In this document: positions 55,867-64,000 of the stretch, in pieces
Layout of the letters: each line of letters opens with the position of its first letter
How positions within the stretch are numbered: the first letter of the stretch is position 1
DNA from: Bacillus methanolicus PB1
GTDB taxonomy: Bacteria; Bacillota; Bacilli; Bacillales; Cytobacillaceae
Direction: 5' to 3'
Length of the DNA: 64,000 nt
Assembly (NCBI RefSeq): GCF_000262755.1
Contig: NZ_AFEU01000003.1
Coordinates: 620,001-684,000, forward strand
Made by a program: the position numbers and the translations under genes
The notes under the pieces: model-generated
Told to the model about the DNA's origin: nothing
The model's input: only the letters and a program-made list of their open reading frames with translations
Databases searched by the model: none

Positions 55867-56229
55867 TTACTTTTTTAAATCGGGCCGCAAATGAACTGCA
55901 CCCTCTAAGTAAATATGAATCATTTCATCTTGAGCCTTATCAGTATTTACATGCATCATTACCCGGATGCAATGTGACAAAGCTGATGGAACAGGTATTT
56001 CTCTCATACACATAACAGGAACATACGTCCAGCCTTCCAAATGGCGCAAAGCCTTTGCCGGAAACACAGCCGAAATTTCATCTGTAACAGAAAAAAAAAC
56101 CGAAGCAACATCATCAGGCTGAATACGATTCTTTTCAATCATCTGACGTAAAAGCCTTTCTGTTGCTGAAATGATCTCCTCTTCCGTGTTTTCATTAACT
56201 GTGATTGCACCTCTTAATCCTCTGATCAT
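55867..56229 (-). CDS. aroH: Chorismate mutase AroH
   Basis: 120 residues, trimeric monofunctional chorismate mutase. The active-site residues of the B. subtilis enzyme are recognisable: RGLRGAITV (Arg7), FSVTDEISAVFPAKALR, CMREIPVP (Arg90) and the YLEGAVHLRPDL tail. ATG directly follows the aroB stop. Confidence 0.96.
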   Translation of the reverse strand: MIRGLRGAITVNENTEEEIISATERLLRQMIEKNRIQPDDVASVFFSVTDEISAVFPAKALRHLEGWTYVPVMCMREIPVPSALSHCIRVMMHVNTDKAQDEMIHIYLEGAVHLRPDLKK

Positions 56230-57318
56230 TTACACACCACCCCCTGCCCGAAAATGTTCAAGATGAGCCATTAATCGTTCATCTTCCAACTCTTTTAAGA
56301 CCGGTCGGCCAACTTGTTCCAGTAAAACAAACCTGATTTTTTGTCTAACGGTTTTTTTGTCCATTTTCATCCGATTTAACAATTTTTTTGCAGAAAGATG
56401 ATTCGGGAAGTCTGTCTTATAGCCTAAAGCCCTTAACCATTGCATGAATTCATCTTTTTTATATGAAAAACCGAGCTCTCTTTTACTCAATTGAAGAGCA
56501 AAACAAATTCCGATGATAACTGCTTCACCATGTGTGATTTTTCCATAGCCTATTTCCGCTTCAATGGCGTGTCCAAGAGTATGCCCTAAGTTCAAGAATG
56601 CTCTTATCCCAGTTTCCTTTTCGTCCTCTGAAACGATCGATTCTTTTACTTTAATCCCTCTGGATAGCATAAATTGCAAGTCGTTATTCGAAACATTTTC
56701 AAGCGACTTTATATTGGCTTGAAGCCACTCAAATAGTTCTTTATCTTTTATAAGGCCGTGTTTAACAACTTCAGCAAAGCCAGACCTTTTTTCTTCAGGA
56801 GGAAGAGTTGACAAAAATTCGATGTCATAAAACACAGCCTCCGGCTGAAAGAAAACTCCGATCATGTTTTTGCCAAGCGGATGATTGATTGCTACCTTCC
56901 CTCCTACCGCACTGTCATGTGCAAGGATCGTTGTCGGGACTTGAATAAAAGGAATTCCTCTCATAAATGTTGCAGCAACAAAACCTGCCAAATCACCAAC
57001 GGCTCCTCCGCCAAAAGCAATGATTAGCGACTTTCGATCAAGCTTTTTTTCGAGTGCAAAAGTTAAACAGCTGTAATATATATCAAAAGTTTTTGCTTTT
57101 TCCCCGGCAGGTACGACATAAGTTTCAGGATGGAAATCTTTAAGCAGCGAAGTCATCCGGGGAAGAAAAAGTCCTCCAACGGTTTCATCTGTTATAATCA
57201 AGAGCGAAGTTGCATAGGAAAAATGATCGTGAATAAAAGAAGGCAGTGTTTCTATTACATTCTGACCGACAAACACCGGATACTGCCTTGATTGTGTTCG
57301 AATCCATATCGTTTCCAT
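56230..57318 (-). CDS. aroB: 3-dehydroquinate synthase
   Basis: 362 residues, NAD- and metal-dependent. GGGAVGDLAGFVAATFMRGI, TTILAHDSAVGGKVAINHPLGKN, and the metal-binding GHTLGHAIEAEIGYGKITHGEAV are present. AGGGAG before ATG. Its start overlaps the stop of the preceding chorismate synthase gene by one base. Confidence 0.96.
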   Translation of the reverse strand: METIWIRTQSRQYPVFVGQNVIETLPSFIHDHFSYATSLLIITDETVGGLFLPRMTSLLKDFHPETYVVPAGEKAKTFDIYYSCLTFALEKKLDRKSLIIAFGGGAVGDLAGFVAATFMRGIPFIQVPTTILAHDSAVGGKVAINHPLGKNMIGVFFQPEAVFYDIEFLSTLPPEEKRSGFAEVVKHGLIKDKELFEWLQANIKSLENVSNNDLQFMLSRGIKVKESIVSEDEKETGIRAFLNLGHTLGHAIEAEIGYGKITHGEAVIIGICFALQLSKRELGFSYKKDEFMQWLRALGYKTDFPNHLSAKKLLNRMKMDKKTVRQKIRFVLLEQVGRPVLKELEDERLMAHLEHFRAGGGV

Positions 57319-58487
57319 TAAAACTCCCTCGCATATTCTCTATGGCGGTTCACTGATTCTAATAATGCATCAAAACGGTCTGCATAAAATTGTTCGACAA
57401 TGGCTGCCGCAAGTTCCCAAGCAACAACATTTTCGGCGACTACTGCGGCTGCCGGCACTGCACAGCTGTCAGATCTCTCGATACTCGCAGAAAACGGTTC
57501 TTTCGTTTCAATGTCCACACTTTGAAGCGGCTTATATAAGGTAGGAATCGGCTTCATGACCCCCCGGACAACTATTGGCATACCGGTTGTCATTCCTCCT
57601 TCAAATCCGCCGAGCCTGTTTGTCTTCCGTATGTACCCTTGGCTGCTGTTCCATTCAATCTCATCATGAACTTCACTTCCGGGTTTCCTGGCAGCTTCGA
57701 AGCCGATGCCAAACTCGACTCCTTTAAATGCATTAATGCTGACAATGGCTGCCGCAAGTTTGGCATCCAACTTTCGGTCATAATGTACATAGCTTCCTAC
57801 ACCGACAGGCATCCCTTCCACAATTACTTCTACAACTCCTCCGATCGAGTCGCCATTTTGTTTTGCCTCATCAATCGCTGCCATCATTTTTTTGGCAGCT
57901 TCATCATCAAGACACCTGACAGGCGAATCTTCTGATCTCTCTTTTAAATCCGCAATAGAGCTGTATGAAGAGTTTTCAGCTTTAATTCCTCCGATTTCAA
58001 TCACGTGTGAAGCAACTTCAATTCCAAGTAAAGACAATAATTTTTTTGCAACAGCCCCGGCTGCTACCCGTACAGTCGTCTCCCGCGCTGAGGAACGCTC
58101 TAATACATTTCGCATATCCCTGTGACCGTATTTAATACCTCCATTCAAATCTGCATGTCCGGGACGGGGGCGAGAAATTTTCCGCTTGATTTCCTCTTCA
58201 TGATCACTAAGAGGTTCCTGGCCCATTATCTTTGTCCAATGCTGCCAGTCATCGTTTTTGACAACCAGTGCTACAGGTGAACCTAGCGTATATCCGTGCC
58301 GAACCCCGCCAAGTATTTCCACTGTATCCTTTTCAATTTGCATTCTCCGGCCTCTCCCATAGCCTTTCTGCCTTCGGGCGAGTTCAATATTAATATCCTC
58401 TGCAACTAAAGGCATCCCTGATGGCAATCCTTCTATAATCGTTGTAAGCTGAGGTCCATGGGATTCGCCAGCTGTTAAATATCTCAT
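57318..58487 (-). CDS. aroC: Chorismate synthase
   Basis: 389 residues; called aroF in B. subtilis. [24 protein letters not shown] start, [46 protein letters not shown], and the C-terminal [17 protein letters not shown] region. Uses reduced FMN. ATG 58487 with GGGGGA upstream. First gene of the supraoperon; a TTGACT about 65 bases upstream may be its -35. Confidence 0.96.
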   Translation of the reverse strand: MRYLTAGESHGPQLTTIIEGLPSGMPLVAEDINIELARRQKGYGRGRRMQIEKDTVEILGGVRHGYTLGSPVALVVKNDDWQHWTKIMGQEPLSDHEEEIKRKISRPRPGHADLNGGIKYGHRDMRNVLERSSARETTVRVAAGAVAKKLLSLLGIEVASHVIEIGGIKAENSSYSSIADLKERSEDSPVRCLDDEAAKKMMAAIDEAKQNGDSIGGVVEVIVEGMPVGVGSYVHYDRKLDAKLAAAIVSINAFKGVEFGIGFEAARKPGSEVHDEIEWNSSQGYIRKTNRLGGFEGGMTTGMPIVVRGVMKPIPTLYKPLQSVDIETKEPFSASIERSDSCAVPAAAVVAENVVAWELAAAIVEQFYADRFDALLESVNRHREYAREF

Positions 58488-58633
58488 TATACTTTCCCCC
58501 TTCAACTCGTTAAAGGATTATGTACAAATATAACACATGCTTAAAAATAAAAATAGTCAATCATTCAAAATTATTAAAATAATTTTATTATCCTTTGATA
58601 ATGATTGGTTTCATTGTTAAAAAATGTGGAAAG

Positions 58634-58663
58634 AAAAAAGGCCCTGTTTGCAAGCGGCCCTTA
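58634..58663 (-). terminator. Terminator of cheR
   Basis: On the minus strand AAGGGCC pairs with GGGCCTT (one G-G mismatch) followed by T6, four bases after the cheR stop. Confidence 0.65.
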
Positions 58664-58666
58664 AAT

Positions 58667-59539
<873 letters not shown>

Positions 59540-59570
59540 TTACAAAATAACCTTTACTGGAAGCGGATAC

Positions 59571-59598
59571 AAAAAAGACGCTCGGGTTGCCGAACGTC
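59571..59598 (-). terminator. Terminator of ndk
   Basis: On the minus strand GACGTTCGG pairs with CCGAGCGTC (one wobble), loop CAAC, then T6. Confidence 0.8.
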
Positions 59599-59605
59599 AG
59601 ATTTA

Positions 59606-60052
59606 TTAATAAATCCATTCGTTTACTAGTTTTGAGTATTCCACTAATTCTGATTCATTGAAGAATAAGGCAATTTCACGTTGTGCACTTTCTGGCGAAT
59701 CAGAACCGTGAATAACATTCTTTCCTACCGTCAGGCCAAAATCACCCCGGATTGTTCCTGGTGCTGCATCTTTCGGGTTTGTCGATCCCATCATTTGGCG
59801 TGCAGTTGCAATCACATTCTCTCCTTTCCATACCATGGCAAAAACCGGTCCGGAAGTAATAAAGTCGACAAGCTCTCCAAAGAATGGACGCTCCTTATGC
59901 TCACCGTAATGCTTCTCAGCAAGTTCTTTTGAAATGCTCATTAGTTTTGCTCCAACTAATTGGAAACCTTTTTTTTCAAAACGGGCAACAATTTCTCCGA
60001 TCAAGTTGCGCTGTACGCCATCTGGTTTGACCATTAAGAATGTCTTTTCCAT
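59606..60052 (-). CDS. ndk: Nucleoside diphosphate kinase
   Basis: 148 residues. [20 protein letters not shown] start and the phosphohistidine motif [12 protein letters not shown] are typical. Balances nucleoside triphosphate pools. ATG 60052 with AGGAGTG upstream; an upstream extension to 60124 is not family-like. Confidence 0.96.
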   Translation of the reverse strand: MEKTFLMVKPDGVQRNLIGEIVARFEKKGFQLVGAKLMSISKELAEKHYGEHKERPFFGELVDFITSGPVFAMVWKGENVIATARQMMGSTNPKDAAPGTIRGDFGLTVGKNVIHGSDSPESAQREIALFFNESELVEYSKLVNEWIY

Positions 60053-60146
60053 ATGCTCACTCCTAAAAAAGTTATGTATAATAGATTGTCCGCAATTTGA
60101 CAATACCATGAAAAATATTACCATTGTTTAGACAATTCCGCAACTT

Positions 60147-61109
60147 CTAAAATTTACGTTTTCCAATGAATTTCGCTATATCCCGCAGTGCTTTTTTCGC
60201 TCTATTGTCAGGCAGTTCTTTTAAAATTAACAATGCTTTTTCCAAATAACGGTCGCTTACTGCTAAAGAGCTTTCAATCGCACCCGAATTTTTAATAATC
60301 GACAATAACTCATTAAGCTCTTCACGGTCCATACTTTCATGTACTCTTTCAATTTTTTTTCGGATATTCTCGTCTTTCATTGCAAATAAAACCGGCAGTG
60401 TAATATTTCCCTGCAACAAATCCCCGCCTGCGGGTTTGCCTAGGTCTTTTTCTGTCCCGGTAAAATCAAGCACATCATCGGTTATTTGGAAGGACATGCC
60501 AACAAAATAGCCAAAGCGAAAAAGCTTTTTATGGATTTCTTCATCTACTCCGGCCGCAATCGCTCCCAATTGACAGCTGGAAGCTATTAACAAAGCCGTT
60601 TTTCTTTTGATGCGCCGCAAATAGTCTCTTAAATTCTGGTTAAATCTGTATTTATCTTTAATTTGTTGAATTTCCCCAATGCAAACTTCAACAATCGTAT
60701 GCGAAAGTATTTTATGGGCGAGAGGGTTCTCGATTTTTGTCATTAATTCAAGAGATCGGGCTAAAATATAGTCTCCCGTATACATGGCAATCCGGTTATC
60801 CCATTTTGCTTTTATCGTCGGTTTTCCTCTCCTGAGTTCGGCATCGTCAATTACGTCGTCATGTACCAGTGTAGCCGAATGAAGCAGTTCAAGAGCAACA
60901 GCAACATTTTTGATTACATTGATATCATAATTTCCAAACTTTCCTGCCAACAACACAAAAACTGGGCGAATTCTTTTCCCCCCGGCCTGCAATAAATGCA
61001 GGGATGCTTGACGCAATAAAGGGGACTTTGACTGTATTGTCTCCTCCAGCTCTTTTTCAACGATATTTAAATCCGAATTCAAAAATGAATACATCATTTT
61101 TAATTTCAT
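60147..61109 (-). CDS. hepT: Heptaprenyl diphosphate synthase component II (HepT)
   Basis: 320 residues, trans-prenyltransferase catalytic subunit making the C35 side chain of menaquinone-7. First aspartate motif in HDDVIDDAELRRGKPT, second in FQITDDVLDF; GGKRIRP is conserved. ATG 61109 with GGTGGA upstream matches the B. subtilis core start. Works with HepS; in the hepS-menaquinone methyltransferase-hepT unit. Confidence 0.95.
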   Translation of the reverse strand: MKLKMMYSFLNSDLNIVEKELEETIQSKSPLLRQASLHLLQAGGKRIRPVFVLLAGKFGNYDINVIKNVAVALELLHSATLVHDDVIDDAELRRGKPTIKAKWDNRIAMYTGDYILARSLELMTKIENPLAHKILSHTIVEVCIGEIQQIKDKYRFNQNLRDYLRRIKRKTALLIASSCQLGAIAAGVDEEIHKKLFRFGYFVGMSFQITDDVLDFTGTEKDLGKPAGGDLLQGNITLPVLFAMKDENIRKKIERVHESMDREELNELLSIIKNSGAIESSLAVSDRYLEKALLILKELPDNRAKKALRDIAKFIGKRKF

Positions 61110-61201
61110 TGTATCCACCCAGCTTTAATTTCCTGTCATTTTCTGTTACCTGATTAAATAAGGCATTAAAAAATATCAATGCCCGGCCGCTCGGTAATGG
61201 G

Positions 61202-61912
61202 TCAGGCATCTCTTTTTGATCCAAAATGAACAGCGGCTACCCCTCCGCTGTATGGCTTATAATGTACTTTTATAAAGCCCGCTTCTTGAAACATTTCTGC
61301 AAGTTCTTTCATTCCAGGGAACTCGCGTGCGGATTCCTGAAGCCAGGAATACTCATCATAGCTTTTCGCAAAAATTTTTCCGAAGAACGGCATTATAAAC
61401 CGGAAATAAAAATAATACAGCTGTTTAAAACCAAACAATGTCGGCTGTGAAGTTTCGAGGCAGACTGCCATACCTCCGGGTTTTAACACCCGGTTCATTT
61501 CTTTTAACACTTGCATATAATCAGGGACATTTCTTAGGCCGAAGCCAATTGTAACATAATCAAAGGATTGGTCAGGGAACGGAAGCTCCATTGCGTTTCC
61601 GTGGATAAGTGAAACTTGATTTAAATTTTTGCTGCTGACTTTTTCTTCCGCAATCTTAAGCATATTTTTGCTGAAATCAAGGCCGATAACTTCGCCTTCG
61701 GGGCCGACAGCTTCAGCAAGGGGAATCGTCCAATCCCCCGTGCCGCAACATACATCCAGAGCTTTGCTGCCATTTTGGACATTCATTCTTTTCATCGTGT
61801 CTTTACGCCATCTTTTATGCTGTTGAAAACTGATAACAGAATTCATCTTGTCGTAATTTTGATAGATTTTTTCAAAGACATGATGAACACGCTCTTCTTT
61901 AGATTGATGCAT
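61202..61912 (-). CDS. menG: Demethylmenaquinone methyltransferase (UbiE/MenG family)
   Basis: 236 residues. SAM motif [20 protein letters not shown], then [34 protein letters not shown] and [14 protein letters not shown]. Final methylation in menaquinone synthesis; also named menH or ubiE. ATG 61912, with AGAAGGG upstream inside the hepS end. The hepS stop lies 8 bases upstream of it. Confidence 0.94.
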   Translation of the reverse strand: MHQSKEERVHHVFEKIYQNYDKMNSVISFQQHKRWRKDTMKRMNVQNGSKALDVCCGTGDWTIPLAEAVGPEGEVIGLDFSKNMLKIAEEKVSSKNLNQVSLIHGNAMELPFPDQSFDYVTIGFGLRNVPDYMQVLKEMNRVLKPGGMAVCLETSQPTLFGFKQLYYFYFRFIMPFFGKIFAKSYDEYSWLQESAREFPGMKELAEMFQEAGFIKVHYKPYSGGVAAVHFGSKRDA

Positions 61913-61919
61913 GTTATTC

Positions 61920-62750
61920 TTACCCTTCTTCCACAAAAGTTTTCGCCAGCGTATGATGCTGGTTCAAAATAAATAATGTTCTTTCCTTCAAAAGTTCATT
62001 CAGGAAAGGTAATTTTTTAATTCCTTTTTCAATTAAATGCTTCGCAAATTCAATGTAACGATCACAAATCAGCAATAAGAACCGCTGCTGCTCATTGGAT
62101 AATTCTGACAAATACTGATCATTTTTTGGAAATACAAGTTTTTTTAATCCCTCAAATAATATAGATGCCTCTGCATGTAAAAATTTCTTTTTCTCATTGA
62201 TAAGACGTTTTAAAAATAACAGGTTTGAGGCATATTCATCCCAGACATCCGCTTGAAAATACTCTGTCAGTTTTTCAAACAAAGAGGACTCAATCATCTT
62301 TATACTGTTCATTAATTTATCAATACCGTCAGAATCCTTTTGGTAGACGGAAATTTTGTGCTCGTTTACATCCTTTATCCCTGCTGCCAATGTCCTGATT
62401 ACACCAATACTGTTTATTTCTGATAAATGCTTGTAATATAGACCGCTGTAATAATCACCAGCTAAAACAGTAAGCTGGCGATTTTTCAAGCTGTGATAAG
62501 TATCTTCCTTGTTTTTGTTTTCCGTTACATGTTCATGGGTATCAAGGGCAATTTGAATAAGCATCGTTGTTAAGACATAACTTTCCATCTCATCATTTGA
62601 TATATTCAAATGTTCCATAAGGGAAACAAGCAAGAGCAGCTTATCTTCATCGACCGTGGGAGCTTGAATATATTTCAGCAAATATGGATGTGAGACGTTT
62701 TGCATAATCTGCTCTTTAATTTTTGTCAGTTTTATTTGTATGTCTTGCAA
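61920..62750 (-). CDS. hepS: Heptaprenyl diphosphate synthase component I (HepS)
   Basis: 276 residues, non-catalytic partner of HepT, all-helical with no DDxxD motif. [26 protein letters not shown] and [17 protein letters not shown] resemble B. subtilis HepS. TTG at 62750 is chosen: AAGGGTG lies 6 bases upstream and the product starts MQDI, as in B. subtilis; a longer frame exists without support. Confidence 0.9.
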   Translation of the reverse strand: MQDIQIKLTKIKEQIMQNVSHPYLLKYIQAPTVDEDKLLLLVSLMEHLNISNDEMESYVLTTMLIQIALDTHEHVTENKNKEDTYHSLKNRQLTVLAGDYYSGLYYKHLSEINSIGVIRTLAAGIKDVNEHKISVYQKDSDGIDKLMNSIKMIESSLFEKLTEYFQADVWDEYASNLLFLKRLINEKKKFLHAEASILFEGLKKLVFPKNDQYLSELSNEQQRFLLLICDRYIEFAKHLIEKGIKKLPFLNELLKERTLFILNQHHTLAKTFVEEG

Positions 62751-62858
62751 TTCAATCACCCTTGCTTCCCAATTTATGTATATCCATATAAAGACAGTTC
62801 GCAATTTATTGAAATAGATAAGCATTTACCCAATCATCATACATTAAAAGCAGAGACA

Positions 62859-62867
62859 ATTATACCA
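62859..62867 (-). promoter_or_regulatory. hepS extended -10 promoter
   Basis: On the minus strand TGGTATAAT is an extended -10 element 110 bases before the hepS start; no good -35 is seen. Confidence 0.5.
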
Positions 62868-62953
62868 TAAAAAAAATTGTGTTTGTGGTTTCAGAAAATA
62901 AAAAACTTTCGAAATTGTTAATTATGTTTAACATTAATTATTAAAATCAGATA

Positions 62954-63208
62954 TTAATTCCCGCTTTCAATTTCCCCGTTGGAAGTCATAATTTTTGCGC
63001 GCCCTCTGATTTTGATTGCTGAAGTATGCTCAGTAAATTGGGCGATCATTACTTCACCTTTGTCTAACTTCTCTGAATGATGGAATCTCGTGTCAGTTCC
63101 TCTTGTTAAGCCGATCACGTTTACACCGTCATCCAATGCCTTTATAACAACAAATTCCCCGTTTTGAAAGCTGCTCTTCTTTTCTATTTTCTTCACCCCT
63201 ACAATCAT
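62954..63208 (-). CDS. mtrB: Tryptophan RNA-binding attenuation protein TRAP (MtrB)
   Basis: Up to 84 residues; forms an 11-subunit ring that binds tryptophan and GAG/UAG-repeat RNA. The core [51 protein letters not shown] is nearly identical to B. subtilis TRAP, including the Lys/Arg RNA-binding positions and the GLTRGTDT tryptophan loop. The start is uncertain: ATG 63208 has no ribosome site and gives an extended N-terminus, while AGGGGTG at 63200-63194 sits 6 bases before an ATA codon (63187), where the family's Met aligns. GTG 63196 is a third option. Follows folE as in the B. subtilis mtrAB operon. Confidence 0.93.
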   Translation of the reverse strand: MIVGVKKIEKKSSFQNGEFVVIKALDDGVNVIGLTRGTDTRFHHSEKLDKGEVMIAQFTEHTSAIKIRGRAKIMTSNGEIESGN

Positions 63209-63252
63209 TGTCGAAAATGATAAAGCTATTAGAGCTTATATTATTTATGAAA

Positions 63253-63819
63253 TTAATTCTTGATTAAAGAGAGCACTTCAGCCCTTGCACGTGCATCGTT
63301 TTGTAAAATTCCGCGCACAGCAGAAGTGACCGTTTTCGATCCCGGTTTTTTTACTCCCCTCATTGTCATGCACATATGTTCCGCTTCTACAACTATCATT
63401 ACTCCATGAGGGTCAAGCTTTTCCATTATTGTGTCGGCAATCGTCGAAGTAATCCGCTCCTGCAGCTGCGGCCTTCTGGCAACTGCTTCAACAGCTCTCG
63501 CAAGTTTGCTCAGACCGGTTACTTTCCCATTTCTTGGAATATAAGCAACGTGTGCATGTCCGAAGAATGGAACAAGATGATGTTCACACATGGAATAGAA
63601 AGGAATATCTTTAACAAGCACTAATTCTTCATGTTCTTCTCCAAAAACTGTTTCAAAATATTCTTTTGGATCTTTATTTAAACCGGCAAACACCTCCTCG
63701 TACATTTTTGCTACACGTTTTGGAGTATCAAGCAAACCTTCACGATTCGGGTCTTCTCCGATAGCTTCTAATATTAAACGCACCGCTTCTTCAATTTGGG
63801 CACGATTGAAGTTCGACAT
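63253..63819 (-). CDS. folE: GTP cyclohydrolase I (FolE/MtrA)
   Basis: 188 residues. First step of folate synthesis. Zinc ligands are in [14 protein letters not shown] and in [25 protein letters not shown] and RPQLQERIT are conserved. ATG 63819 with AGGAGG 7 bases upstream; a GTG one codon earlier is less likely. First gene before mtrB. Confidence 0.96.
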   Translation of the reverse strand: MSNFNRAQIEEAVRLILEAIGEDPNREGLLDTPKRVAKMYEEVFAGLNKDPKEYFETVFGEEHEELVLVKDIPFYSMCEHHLVPFFGHAHVAYIPRNGKVTGLSKLARAVEAVARRPQLQERITSTIADTIMEKLDPHGVMIVVEAEHMCMTMRGVKKPGSKTVTSAVRGILQNDARARAEVLSLIKN

Positions 63820-63910
63820 CACATATCCTCCTACTTTTAATTCAATACAATAATTTGCAAGCGAACCCAGCTTTAATTCTACTGCTCCGCTTTTAATTTT
63901 GTCATTACCA

Positions 63911-63939
63911 TCTATATTAGCATAACCATTTCAGTACAA
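63911..63939 (-). promoter_or_regulatory. folE-mtrB promoter
   Basis: On the minus strand TTGTAC (63939-63934) and TATAGA (63916-63911) are 17 bases apart, about 90 bases before folE. From here to the right edge no gene is visible; in B. subtilis hbs lies next. Confidence 0.6.
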
Positions 63940-64000
63940 GCAAAATAGAAGATTTATTAGTAGCTTAACCTATTGCGCGAGCCGCCCATTTTAGCCCTGG

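Overview
The window is a chromosomal stretch of a low-GC, endospore-forming member of the Bacillaceae. The evidence is wall-to-wall synteny with the Bacillus subtilis nas, gpsB-rnpB, ypp, ponA, asnS-aspB, panBCD, dapB-bsh, qcr and aro-hep-mtr loci, spore genes (cotD, yppG, ypjB), bacillithiol genes, a menaquinone/bc respiratory chain, frequent TTG/GTG starts and strong AGGAGG-type ribosome sites. Almost all genes lie on the minus strand; the plus-strand ones are nasA, a crp/fnr pseudogene, hsp20, yppF, recU-ponA and a YitT-family gene.

Layout. 1-8.0 kb: assimilatory nitrate cluster nasB-nasC-nasD (nasD runs off the left edge) with divergent nasA; TnrA-type boxes lie about 50 bp upstream of the inferred starts of all three promoters. 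8.1-12.3 kb: ypsC, a PAS-PAS-GGDEF-EAL gene, RNase P RNA and gpsB. 12.5-16.9 kb: cotD and the mitomycin-repair pair mrfB/mrfA (yprB/yprA). 17.0-19.8 kb: accessory block of a Crp/Fnr regulator broken by an in-frame TGA, a short hybrid cluster protein gene with a perfect Crp/Fnr box, and hsp20. 19.9-23.0 kb: yppG, F, E, D, C. 23.1-35 kb: recU-ponA, then ypoC, nth, dnaD, asnS, aspB, ypmB, ypmA and dinG. 35-43 kb: panD-panC-panB behind a structured leader, then birA, cca, bshA, bshB1, mgsA, dapB and ypjD. 43-52 kb: YitT protein, zinc peptidase, ypjB/A, qcrCBA, ypiF/B/A and an unrecognised amidohydrolase-like protein. 52-58.5 kb: aromatic supraoperon aroF-aroB-aroH-(gap)-hisC-tyrA-aroE. 58.7-64 kb: cheR, ndk, hepT, menaquinone methyltransferase, hepS, mtrB and folE.

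How the genes work together: chorismate and aromatic amino acids are made by the aro/tyrA/hisC block; the hepS/hepT/methyltransferase genes make the menaquinone oxidised by the QcrABC complex; panBCD make pantothenate; bshA/bshB1 start bacillithiol; nasABCD take up and reduce nitrate.

Most of this is ordinary core genome, and I see no clear new multi-gene system. The points most worth a second look are the absence of trpEDCFBA between aroH and hisC although the TRAP gene mtrB is kept; the nonsense codon in the Crp/Fnr gene beside an intact hcp operator; a probable pan-type RNA leader before panB; an amidohydrolase-like protein without metal ligands; an unusual start for mtrB; and a dispersed hairpin repeat used as a terminator.
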